Source: Sideroxydans sp. (GTDB taxonomy: Bacteria > Pseudomonadota > Gammaproteobacteria > Burkholderiales > Gallionellaceae). From it: a stretch of 14,196 nucleotides of DNA. The stretch spans positions 1-14,196 of the forward strand of contig JAGVFD010000063.1 in the NCBI GenBank assembly GCA_020057805.1, written 5' to 3'. Positions within the stretch are counted from its first letter, which is position 1, and each line of letters opens with the position of its first letter. The translations under genes were made by a program, and so were the position numbers. Below the pieces are notes generated by a model. That model saw nothing but the letters and a program-made list of their open reading frames with translations, made no database searches and had not been told where the DNA came from. Positions 1 through 6,185 of this stretch are shown here, in pieces.

Positions 1-417
1 ATCAAAGAGATTCACGCACGTATCCCTAACACCCACCTCGTGATGCACGGTTCGTCTTCTGTGCCTCAAGAGTGGTTGAAGATCATCAACGAATTCGGCG
101 GCCAAATGCCTCAGACTTACGGCGTTCCAGTTGAAGAAATCGTTGAAGGCATCAAGCACGGCGTACGTAAAGTGAACATCGACACTGACTTGCGCATGGC
201 TTCTACAGGTGCGACACGTCGCTACTTGGCGCAAAATCCAAAGGACTTCGATCCACGTAAGTTCTTGGCTGAAACCACCAAGGCAATGAAGCAGATCTGC
301 GTATTGCGTTACGAAGCTTTCGGCGCAGCAGGTCAAGCTGGCAAGATCAAGCCAATCTCTCTGGACGCGATGGCAACCCGCTACGCTAAAGGCGAATTGA
401 ACGCGATCGTTAAGTAA
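1..417 (+). CDS. fba: Class II fructose-bisphosphate aldolase, C-terminal part (5' end outside window)
   Basis: This is the last 138 codons of a class II, metal-dependent fructose-1,6-bisphosphate aldolase, read in frame from base 1 to TAA at 415-417. The enzyme joins dihydroxyacetone phosphate and glyceraldehyde 3-phosphate, or sedoheptulose precursors in the Calvin cycle, in the cytoplasm. Visible family signatures are VMHGSSSVP, whose His (codon 16 of the fragment) matches a metal-ligand His, a glycine-rich stretch, and [11 protein letters not shown], whose Asn and Asp sit in the phosphate and active-site loop. The C-terminal helix region up to ELNAIVK is typical of the CbbA-like subgroup of about 350 residues. 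A strong terminator follows directly. With cbbM and fbp a few kb away it probably serves both the Calvin cycle and gluconeogenesis. An ATG at 40-42 is internal, not the start. Confidence 0.95.
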   Translation: MKEIHARIPNTHLVMHGSSSVPQEWLKIINEFGGQMPQTYGVPVEEIVEGIKHGVRKVNIDTDLRMASTGATRRYLAQNPKDFDPRKFLAETTKAMKQICVLRYEAFGAAGQAGKIKPISLDAMATRYAKGELNAIVK

Positions 418-439
418 GTAAAGTAATAGGCAACAAGCG

Positions 440-466
440 AAAAGCGACCCTTGGGTCGCTTTTTGT
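440..466 (+). terminator. Rho-independent terminator after fba
   Basis: Arms GCGACC (444-449) and GGTCGC (454-459) enclose a CTTG loop, are preceded by AAAA and followed by a T-rich run (460-464, then GTTT). The stem ends 42 nt past the fba stop. This is a textbook intrinsic terminator separating fba from dbpA. Confidence 0.85.
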
Positions 467-516
467 TTCTATAAATAACAAATTTGAGGTCGTCGCGAAA
501 GCGGTGAACAGCACGT

Positions 517-1944
517 ATGACAAACTCGACACCCGCTGTGGAAATAGCAACAGACAAGGCTGCAGGACGCTTATTCAAAGAACTTCCGCTGGCTCCCGCC
601 ATGTTGGCGATATTGGAGCAAATGGAATATCGCACGATGACAGCTATCCAAGCGGCGAGCCTGCCCATCACACTGGCTGGCAAAGACCTGATCGCGCAAG
701 CTAAGACAGGGAGTGGCAAGACAGCTGCGTTCTCTTTGCCCTTGCTGACCAAGCTTAATCCGCGCCGCTTTGCAGTGCAGGCGATGGTGTTGTGCCCCAC
801 CCGTGAACTAGCCGACCAAGTCACACAAGAACTGCGCAGATTGGCACGCTTCGCCGACAACATTAAGATATTGTCGCTATGCGGAGGGGCAACCATGCGT
901 CCACAGCGGGAGAGTTTGGAGCATGGCGCGCACATCGTCGTGGGCACGCCAGGACGCATCATGGACCATTTGGAACGGGGCAGTTTAAATCTGGAAGCGC
1001 TCGACACCTTGGTGCTGGATGAAGCTGACCGCATGTTGGACATGGGGTTCTACGATGACATCGCCTTTGTCATCAAACACTGTCCAGCACAACGCCAAAC
1101 CATGTTGTTTTCGGCAACCTACCCAGATGGCATCGCGGGTTTGGCAAAGAAATTTATGCGTGACCCACAGCAAATCACGCTGGAAGAAAAACATGAAGCC
1201 AGCAAGATTCGCCAACGCTTCTATGAAGTGAGCGAGGGTGAGCGCCTGCAAACAGTGGCAACGCTACTCAAGCATTTCCGTCCTGTCAGCACGCTGGCTT
1301 TTTGTAACACCAAGCAACAATGTCGTGACCTGCTGGACGTGTTGCAGTCTCATGGCATCAAAGCATTGACACTGAATGGTGACCTAGAGCAGCGGGAGCG
1401 CGACCAAGTGCTCATCCAGTTCGCCAACCGTAGTTGTTCTGTACTTGTTGCAACCGACGTCGCTGCGCGCGGCTTGGATATCGCACAGCTGGAAGCGGTC
1501 ATCAACGTGGATGTCACCCCCGATCCAGAGATCCACATCCATCGTATCGGCCGTACGGGCCGTGCCGATGAAGACGGCTGGGCGTTCAGTATTTGCACGC
1601 CAGCGGATATGTATCGAGTCGACTGCATCGCCAAGATGATGGGTAGTGAACCAGAATGGCACATGTTGGATGAGCTAACCAATACCAACGAGGCGCGTCT
1701 AGTTCCGCCCATGGTCACCCTGCAAATACTGGGTGGACGCAAAGAAAAGATACGTCCCGGAGATGTGTTGGGCGCGCTCACAGGTGAAGCTGGATTCACT
1801 CGCGAACAGGTTGGGAAAATCACCGTGACCGATATGTCCACCTACGTTGCCGTAGTGCGCAGCATCGCGCGTGAAGCAGTGAAGAGACTGTCGGCAGGTA
1901 AAGTGAAAGGTAAGACAGTGAAGGTCAGATCGCTAGAGGACTGA
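517..1944 (+). CDS. dbpA: ATP-dependent RNA helicase DbpA (DEAD-box)
   Basis: A 475-residue DEAD-box helicase that by family acts in late 50S ribosome assembly, binding 23S rRNA hairpin 92. Motifs in order: Q-motif region MTAIQAASLP (41-50), Walker A AKTGSGKT (62-69), PTREL (94-98), TPGR (144-147), DEAD (168-171), SAT (199-201), then VATDVAARGLDI and HRIGRTGR in the second RecA domain. The C-terminal ~80 residues (KIRPGDVLGALTGEAG to KGKTVKVRSLED) are the DbpA RNA-recognition domain, which sets it apart from RhlE, SrmB and RhlB. An in-frame TGA at 505-507 rules out an earlier start. No clear Shine-Dalgarno precedes ATG 517, so initiation may be weak; the next in-frame ATG (601) would still keep the Q motif. 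Its 3' end overlaps the convergent metallohydrolase gene by 20 bp. Confidence 0.95.
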   Translation: MTNSTPAVEIATDKAAGRLFKELPLAPAMLAILEQMEYRTMTAIQAASLPITLAGKDLIAQAKTGSGKTAAFSLPLLTKLNPRRFAVQAMVLCPTRELADQVTQELRRLARFADNIKILSLCGGATMRPQRESLEHGAHIVVGTPGRIMDHLERGSLNLEALDTLVLDEADRMLDMGFYDDIAFVIKHCPAQRQTMLFSATYPDGIAGLAKKFMRDPQQITLEEKHEASKIRQRFYEVSEGERLQTVATLLKHFRPVSTLAFCNTKQQCRDLLDVLQSHGIKALTLNGDLEQRERDQVLIQFANRSCSVLVATDVAARGLDIAQLEAVINVDVTPDPEIHIHRIGRTGRADEDGWAFSICTPADMYRVDCIAKMMGSEPEWHMLDELTNTNEARLVPPMVTLQILGGRKEKIRPGDVLGALTGEAGFTREQVGKITVTDMSTYVAVVRSIAREAVKRLSAGKVKGKTVKVRSLED

Positions 1945-2473
1945 TTTCTTTGGTAGCTGACCACAGCGGTACGCCACCCGCTTCCAGATAAGTCAGATAA
2001 GCGCGCAGCTCGAATTCGAGTTGCGCGTATTCTGGTTCCATATGCCGACACAATTGATAGAAGGCTTTGTTGTGTTCGCGCTCCTTTTGATGGGCTAGTT
2101 CGTGCACCACAATCATGCGTAAAAACTCGACGGGCACGTCTTTGAAAAGGCTGGCGATGTGTATTTCGCGTTTGGCTTTAAGCTTGCCGCCTTGTACGCG
2201 CGAGCGTGTGGTGTGTGTGCCCAGGGCATTTTTAACAACGTGAAGTTTGCTGCTAAATTCAACACGACTTAAAGGCTCGCTGTTGCGTAGGTATTGTTGC
2301 TTGATGAGTAGCACGAAGTCATACAGCGCTTTATCGGTGCGTACTTCGTGGGGAAGAGGATATTTTGTTTTGAGCGCCGCCCCGAAGTGCCCCTGTGCAA
2401 TCGACTGCTGCACTTGCGCAGTCAGTGCGATTGAGTATCCAGCAAGATAGTTGGGGGCGAGCTTGGGATGCAA
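1925..2473 (-). CDS. YgjP-like (SprT/DUF45 family) zinc metallohydrolase
   Basis: A 182-residue cytoplasmic protein of the YgjP/DUF45 family, related to the SprT-like and M48 zinc peptidase folds. The metal site is visible: HELAH at 124-128 with a third His at 134 (KEREHNKAF). The stretch RVQGGKLKAKREI (92-104) and the motif RMIVVHELAHQKEREHNKAF are highly characteristic of the family; the substrate is unknown. The start is a TTG: the ORF opens after a TGA only 24 nt upstream, and the first in-frame ATG falls inside the domain (residue 120). NYLAGYSIAL, right after the start, resembles the conserved family N-terminus, supporting TTG. No Shine-Dalgarno is seen. It lies 10 nt after the winged-helix gene, probably in one transcript with it, and its stop region overlaps the end of dbpA. 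Confidence 0.85.
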   Translation of the reverse strand: MHPKLAPNYLAGYSIALTAQVQQSIAQGHFGAALKTKYPLPHEVRTDKALYDFVLLIKQQYLRNSEPLSRVEFSSKLHVVKNALGTHTTRSRVQGGKLKAKREIHIASLFKDVPVEFLRMIVVHELAHQKEREHNKAFYQLCRHMEPEYAQLEFELRAYLTYLEAGGVPLWSATKEISPLAI

Positions 2474-2483
2474 CGAATTACGA

Positions 2484-2741
2484 TTACGACAATTTCAATT
2501 GTGATTTTGATTTACGTCCAGGCGCGGCAGGGGGAATAAATCCAGCCAAACGACATTTGATGCCTTCAATTTTTTTACCCTTGGCATCAAAACGAGTGGA
2601 GTGGCACACCATAATTTCGCCTTTAGCAGAAAGTTCGGCTAATTGGTTACGGGTATTTACTAGGGTCATACCCATCGCTTCAGCGATTTCAGAATCCAGC
2701 TTTTCGCCGTTCTTTTTCAAAAAATCCAGAATTTCTTTCAT
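2484..2741 (-). CDS. Small winged-helix DNA-binding protein (hypothetical)
   Basis: An 85-residue protein with a short N-terminal winged-helix or helix-turn-helix domain. Residues 1-12 form helix 1 (KEILDFLKKNGE), SEIAEAMGM (17-25) is a plausible helix 2, and TLVNTRNQLAELSAKGEI (26-43) carries the recognition helix and turn. A wing-like stretch with a Cys (VCHSTRF) follows, then a basic, Pro-rich tail (PPAAPGRKSKSQLK). The layout resembles FaeA/PapI-like and other small winged-helix proteins, but I do not recognise a named orthologue, and the targets are unknown. ATG at 2741 has an AGGTAG-type Shine-Dalgarno about 7 nt upstream. It is the first gene of a likely two-gene unit with the YgjP-like gene. 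cbbR on the same strand ends 66 nt upstream, so read-through from cbbR is possible. Confidence 0.75.
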   Translation of the reverse strand: MKEILDFLKKNGEKLDSEIAEAMGMTLVNTRNQLAELSAKGEIMVCHSTRFDAKGKKIEGIKCRLAGFIPPAAPGRKSKSQLKLS

Positions 2742-2774
2742 GATTTTGCTACCTGTTGATTTATGCAGGTTGTT

Positions 2775-2803
2775 AATGTACAGGCAGGCTAGGGTTTGGA
2801 CAA
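2775..2803 (-). promoter_or_regulatory. Candidate sigma-70 promoter for the winged-helix/YgjP unit
   Basis: Read on the minus strand, TTGTCC (2798-2803) and TACATT (2775-2780) are exactly 17 bp apart, each matching 4 of 6 consensus bases. They lie in the 66-bp gap between the cbbR stop and the winged-helix ATG. This is a weak match, and its position is the main support. Confidence 0.3.
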
Positions 2804-2807
2804 ATAA

Positions 2808-3758
2808 TTAACGTGATTGGCCGCTAATTTTTGTTATTGAAGGCGGCGGGTTGATGGTCGCTTCAATACGCTGGGCTTCCTTTAGAAGAAAGCTTTTAAG
2901 CTCCTGCGCTGCTACAGAGGCGCGCTTTTCACGTCGATGCACGATGTACCAATGGCGCACGATGGGAAAATGATCTACATCAAGCACGAGCAAGCGTTTA
3001 GCTTCTAATTCCAACTCAATGCCGTGACTAGAAATAATGCCGATACCCATCCCCGCTTGAACCGACTGCTTGATGGCCTCGTTGGTATCCATCGCCATGT
3101 GCGCAGGTAAAGGTAGTTTGTGGCTACTAAAAAAACGTTCCACCACGCCGCGCGTTCCCGACCCTTGTTCGCGCAACAAAAATGTTTCGTGAGCTAATTG
3201 GCGCGGCTGAATGTTGCTTGCGCTAGCAAGGGGATGCAGTGGCGATGCAATAACAACTAATGGATTTTGCATGAACGGCTCGGCCACCATGTCCGTTCCT
3301 TCAGGAGGCTGTCCCATAATGGCCAAGTCTGCCACATTTTCAGTAAGTTGCTTGATCACAGCATCGCGGTTGGCGACAGACAGACTCACTTTAATTTTTG
3401 GATGAGCCCGAATGAATTTGGCTAACAACTGTGGCATGAAATAGTTAGCGGTACTGACAACAGCGATGTTGAGATGACCATTTTCCAGCCCCTTCATCTC
3501 GTCGAATACCGTTTCCATTTCTTGCATCAGCAAAACGACAGATCGTGAGTAATGCAACATCTCGCGCCCCGCCTCGGTTAGAAATAGCTTCTTTCCTACT
3601 TGCTCGAACAAAGGCATTCCGATAGTCTGTTCAGCCTGCTTGATTTGCATAGAGACGGCAGGTTGTGACAGGAATAGTTCAGCCGCAGCGCGCGAATGAT
3701 TCAAATGGCGCGCTACGCTCTCGAAGACCTGAAGTTGTCGCAAACTCAATGGCAGCAT
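2808..3758 (-). CDS. cbbR: LysR-type transcriptional regulator of the CBB operon (CbbR)
   Basis: A 316-residue LysR-family regulator transcribed divergently from the RuBisCO gene, the standard arrangement for CbbR. The N-terminal winged helix-turn-helix spans about residues 4-65: LRQLQVFESVARHLNHSRAA, then LSQPAVSMQIKQAEQ as the recognition part, then PLFEQVGKKLFLTEAG. A linker helix runs to about residue 90. The effector-binding domain (about 93-300) includes GHLNIAVVSTANYFMPQLL, ADLAIMGQPPEGTD and GMGIGIISSHGIELE, all strongly CbbR-like. By family it activates cbb genes in response to metabolites such as RuBP or NADPH; the actual effector cannot be read here. No purine-rich Shine-Dalgarno is seen before ATG 3758. 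A large palindrome begins 13 nt upstream of the ATG, so autorepression is likely. Confidence 0.93.
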   Translation of the reverse strand: MLPLSLRQLQVFESVARHLNHSRAAAELFLSQPAVSMQIKQAEQTIGMPLFEQVGKKLFLTEAGREMLHYSRSVVLLMQEMETVFDEMKGLENGHLNIAVVSTANYFMPQLLAKFIRAHPKIKVSLSVANRDAVIKQLTENVADLAIMGQPPEGTDMVAEPFMQNPLVVIASPLHPLASASNIQPRQLAHETFLLREQGSGTRGVVERFFSSHKLPLPAHMAMDTNEAIKQSVQAGMGIGIISSHGIELELEAKRLLVLDVDHFPIVRHWYIVHRREKRASVAAQELKSFLLKEAQRIEATINPPPSITKISGQSR

Positions 3759-3770
3759 GATGGTGGAATT

Positions 3771-3799
3771 CTAAACCATAAGCATAGCTTATGGTTTAG
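3771..3799. promoter_or_regulatory. Palindromic operator in the cbbR-cbbM intergenic region (probable CbbR site)
   Basis: Perfect 13-bp arms (3771-3783 CTAAACCATAAGC and 3787-3799 GCTTATGGTTTAG) surround an ATA centre. The core TAAGCATAGCTTA fits the LysR-type T-N11-A box and the TNA-N7-TNA form reported for CbbR sites. It lies between the divergent cbbR and cbbM starts and, on the cbbR side, falls within or just upstream of the leader. Binding is inferred; the symmetry is seen directly. Confidence 0.75.
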
Positions 3800-3821
3800 A
3801 TAAAAAGATTTGACTGTTATT

Positions 3822-3827
3822 TATAGT
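3822..3827 (+). promoter_or_regulatory. Candidate -10 element for cbbM
   Basis: TATAGT matches 5 of 6 consensus -10 bases and lies 37 bp after the centre of the palindrome. No good -35 sits 16-18 bp upstream, as expected for a regulator-activated promoter. TTGACT at 3810-3815 is too close to serve as its -35. A start near 3834 would give a leader of about 53 nt ending in a strong GAGGAG ribosome binding site (3875-3880), 6 nt before the cbbM ATG. Confidence 0.3.
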
Positions 3828-3886
3828 AGCAAGGCCGTAAAGTTCAAACCGTAGTAGAGACATTTCTAACAACAGAGGAGAAAACA

Positions 3887-5266
3887 ATGGATCAATCAAA
3901 TCGTTATGCAGATCTGAGCTTGAAAGAAGAAGATCTGATCAAGGGTGACAAACACATTCTGGTTGCGTACCACATGCAGCCAGCAACCGGTTACGGCTAC
4001 CTCGAAGTAGCAGCGCACATTGCAGCTGAATCTTCAACAGGTACTAACGTTGAAGTTTCTACTACCGATGATTTCACCAAGGGTGTTGACGCACTGGTGT
4101 ACTTCATCGACGAAGCCAAGGGCATCATGAAGGTGGCTTACCCGAATGAATTGTTCGATCGCAACGTCACTGACGGTCGTGCGATGATTGTTTCGTTCCT
4201 GACTCTGGCCATTGGTAACAACCAAGGTATGGGCGATGTGAAGCAGTTGCAAATGCAAGACTTCTACGTTCCTTGGTCTATGTTGCGCCTGTTTGATGGT
4301 CCGTCAATGGACATCACTGACATGTGGGACATCTTGGGTCGTTCACGTGTGAACGGCGGCTACATCTCTGGCACCATCATCAAGCCTAAGTTGGGTCTGC
4401 GTCCTGAGCCATTCGCTAAAGCAGCTTACCAATTCTGGTTGGGCGGCGACTTCATCAAGAACGATGAGCCACAAGGTAACCAAGTTTTCTGTCCAACCAA
4501 AAAGGTTATCCCTTTGGTCTACGACGCTATGAAGCGCGCGATGGACGAAACAGGCGATGCAAAATTGTTCTCTGCCAACATCACAGCTGATGACCACTAC
4601 GAAATGTTGGCTCGCGCTGACTACATTCTGGAAACATTTGGACCCGATGCAAACAAGGTAGCTTTCTTGGTTGACGGTTTCGTAGGCGGCCCAGGCATGA
4701 TCACGACAGCACGTCGTCAGTATCCAAAGCAATACCTGCACTATCACCGCGCAGGTCACGGCATGATTACTTCTCCATCAGCAGTTCGCGGCTACACAGC
4801 GTTCGTGTTGGCTAAGTTGTCACGCTTGCAAGGAGCTTCTGGTATCCACGTAGGTACGATGGGCTTCGGCAAGATGGAAGGCGGCGCTGATGACCGTCAC
4901 ATCGCTTACATGATCGAACGTGATTCAGCGACAGGTCCTTACTACCATCAAGAATGGCACGGCATGAAGCCAACCACTCCTATCATCTCTGGTGGTATGA
5001 ATGCGTTGCGTTTGCCAGGCTTCTTCGAAAACTTGGGCCACGGCAACGTGATCAACACATCCGGCGGCGGTTCTTACGGTCACATTGATTCTCCAGCGGC
5101 TGGCGCGATTTCTCTGCGTCAATCGTACGAGTGCTGGAAATCGGGCGCAGATCCAATCGAGTTCGCAAAATCTCACAAAGAGTTTGCACGCGCGTTTGAG
5201 TCATTCCCTAAAGATGCTGACAAGATTTTCCCAGGCTGGCGCGAAAAGTTGGGCGTACACAAGTAA
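3887..5266 (+). CDS. cbbM: Ribulose-1,5-bisphosphate carboxylase/oxygenase, form II
   Basis: A 459-residue form II RuBisCO large subunit, which works as a homodimer or higher oligomer without a small subunit and adds CO2 to ribulose 1,5-bisphosphate. Numbering coincides with the Rhodospirillum rubrum enzyme: K166 in [11 protein letters not shown], the carbamylated K191 with metal ligands D193 and E194 in [12 protein letters not shown]287 and R288 in HYHRAG, H321, loop-6 K329 in [11 protein letters not shown], and S368-G370 in ISGGMN. All key residues are present, so it should be active; this is not a form IV RuBisCO-like protein. The start has an excellent GAGGAG site. Codon choice looks like that of a highly expressed gene. 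A terminator follows, then cbbQ and cbbO. Form II enzymes have low CO2/O2 specificity, suggesting a low-oxygen, CO2-rich niche. No cbbL/S genes are in this window. Confidence 0.98.
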   Translation: MDQSNRYADLSLKEEDLIKGDKHILVAYHMQPATGYGYLEVAAHIAAESSTGTNVEVSTTDDFTKGVDALVYFIDEAKGIMKVAYPNELFDRNVTDGRAMIVSFLTLAIGNNQGMGDVKQLQMQDFYVPWSMLRLFDGPSMDITDMWDILGRSRVNGGYISGTIIKPKLGLRPEPFAKAAYQFWLGGDFIKNDEPQGNQVFCPTKKVIPLVYDAMKRAMDETGDAKLFSANITADDHYEMLARADYILETFGPDANKVAFLVDGFVGGPGMITTARRQYPKQYLHYHRAGHGMITSPSAVRGYTAFVLAKLSRLQGASGIHVGTMGFGKMEGGADDRHIAYMIERDSATGPYYHQEWHGMKPTTPIISGGMNALRLPGFFENLGHGNVINTSGGGSYGHIDSPAAGAISLRQSYECWKSGADPIEFAKSHKEFARAFESFPKDADKIFPGWREKLGVHK

Positions 5267-5294
5267 GCTCGGCTGTATCGAAAGAAGTAAAAAA

Positions 5295-5324
5295 CGCGCC
5301 CCCACACGATGGGGGCGTTTTTTT
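5295..5324 (+). terminator. Terminator or attenuator between cbbM and cbbQ
   Basis: A 7-bp G/C stem, CGCCCCC (5297-5303) and GGGGGCG (5311-5317), has a 7-nt loop and runs straight into seven T residues (5318-5324). It lies 30 nt after the cbbM stop. As cbbQO are co-directional and belong to the same system, it probably lets most transcripts end after cbbM with partial read-through. Confidence 0.85.
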
Positions 5325-5344
5325 CCAAGATTTAATACCGTTTG

Positions 5345-5362
5345 GCGTGTGAGGGTACACGC
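5345..5362 (+). promoter_or_regulatory. Small stem-loop just upstream of the cbbQ ribosome binding site
   Basis: GCGTGT (5345-5350) and ACACGC (5357-5362) can pair around a GAGGGT loop. The stem ends 5 nt before the AGGAG Shine-Dalgarno (5368-5372) of cbbQ. It could act as an RNA processing or stabilising element, or be chance; the loop itself looks like a decoy Shine-Dalgarno. Confidence 0.3.
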
Positions 5363-5378
5363 GGGACAGGAGTCAAAA

Positions 5379-6182
5379 ATGACCAATAAAGATCAATACA
5401 AAGTCGGCAAAGAACCTTTCTATCAAGCACAGGGCGATGAAGTAACGCTGTACGAAGCTGCCTATGCGGCGCGCTTGCCGGTGATGGTAAAAGGCCCGAC
5501 CGGTTGCGGTAAATCGCGCTTTGTTGAATACATGGCGTGGAAGCTGAACAAGCCGCTCATCACCGTGGCGTGTAACGAAGACATGACAGCAAGCGACCTC
5601 GTAGGGCGCTATTTGCTGGATGCTAACGGCACACGTTGGTTGGATGGTCCGCTTACCACAGCCGCGCGCATTGGCGCGATTTGTTATCTCGACGAAATTG
5701 TTGAAGCGCGTCAGGACACGACGGTTGTGATTCATCCATTGACTGACCATCGTCGTACTTTGCCGCTGGATAAGAAGGGCGAGCTGATCGAAGCGCACCC
5801 TGATTTCCAGTTGGTCATCTCGTACAACCCCGGCTATCAGAGTCTGATGAAAGACTTGAAGCAATCCACCAAGCAACGTTTTGTAGGTTTCGATTTTGAC
5901 TATCCGACGGCTAGCATCGAGGCGGGCATTCTCGCTAAAGAAACAGGTGTTGAGATAGGTTTGGCTGCGCAGCTGGTAAAAATTGGGCAAACGGCACGCA
6001 ACTTAAAAGGACACGGCTTGGATGAAGGTATCTCTACGCGTTTGTTGGTGTACGCCGCCACGTTGATTAAGGGCGGAGTGGAAGTTAAAGCTGCCTGCCG
6101 TATGGCATTGGTGCGTCCTATTACGGACGATGCAGATATTCGCGACACCCTCGATCACGCGATCGCCGCGACCTTTGCATAA
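5379..6182 (+). CDS. cbbQ: RuBisCO activation protein CbbQ (MoxR-type AAA+ ATPase)
   Basis: A 267-residue AAA+ ATPase of the MoxR/CbbQ/NirQ/NorQ family. CbbQ forms hexamers that, with CbbO, remodel RuBisCO and release inhibitory sugar phosphates. Walker A is GPTGCGKS (39-46) and Walker B is ICYLDE (101-106). VACNEDMTASDLVGRY (63-78) and HPDFQLVISYNPGYQ in the C-terminal half are CbbQ/NorQ hallmarks, and KQRFVGFDFDYP follows. The start ATG 5379 has AGGAG 6 nt upstream and gives the usual length of about 268 residues. The same frame stays open back to an ATG at 5085, but that would run through the end of cbbM and its terminator, so it is rejected. cbbO begins 3 nt after the stop. NirQ/NorQ activity is possible by homology, but position beside cbbM argues for CbbQ. 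Confidence 0.95.
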   Translation: MTNKDQYKVGKEPFYQAQGDEVTLYEAAYAARLPVMVKGPTGCGKSRFVEYMAWKLNKPLITVACNEDMTASDLVGRYLLDANGTRWLDGPLTTAARIGAICYLDEIVEARQDTTVVIHPLTDHRRTLPLDKKGELIEAHPDFQLVISYNPGYQSLMKDLKQSTKQRFVGFDFDYPTASIEAGILAKETGVEIGLAAQLVKIGQTARNLKGHGLDEGISTRLLVYAATLIKGGVEVKAACRMALVRPITDDADIRDTLDHAIAATFA

Positions 6183-6185
6183 ATT

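Noticed and set aside
381..1043. 220-codon open frame on the minus strand across the fba end and dbpA
   Set aside because: It is antisense to two clear genes and a terminator and has no recognisable domain.
3810..3815. TTGACT as the -35 of cbbM
   Set aside because: The only good -10 (3822-3827) is 6 bp away, and no -10 occurs at 16-18 bp spacing.
3834..3886. Riboswitch in the cbbM leader
   Set aside because: The leader is only about 53 nt, with no stable stem or known aptamer pattern visible.
3887..5266. RuBisCO-like protein (form IV)
   Set aside because: All carboxylase catalytic and carbamylation residues are present at form II positions.
5085..5378. A 98-codon N-terminal extension of cbbQ in the same open frame
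   Set aside because: It would overlap the cbbM 3' end and cross the terminator. ATG 5379 has a good ribosome binding site and gives the normal CbbQ length.
5373..5990. 205-codon minus-strand frame opposite cbbQ
   Set aside because: It is a shadow of cbbQ, with Arg/Gln-rich translation and no domain.
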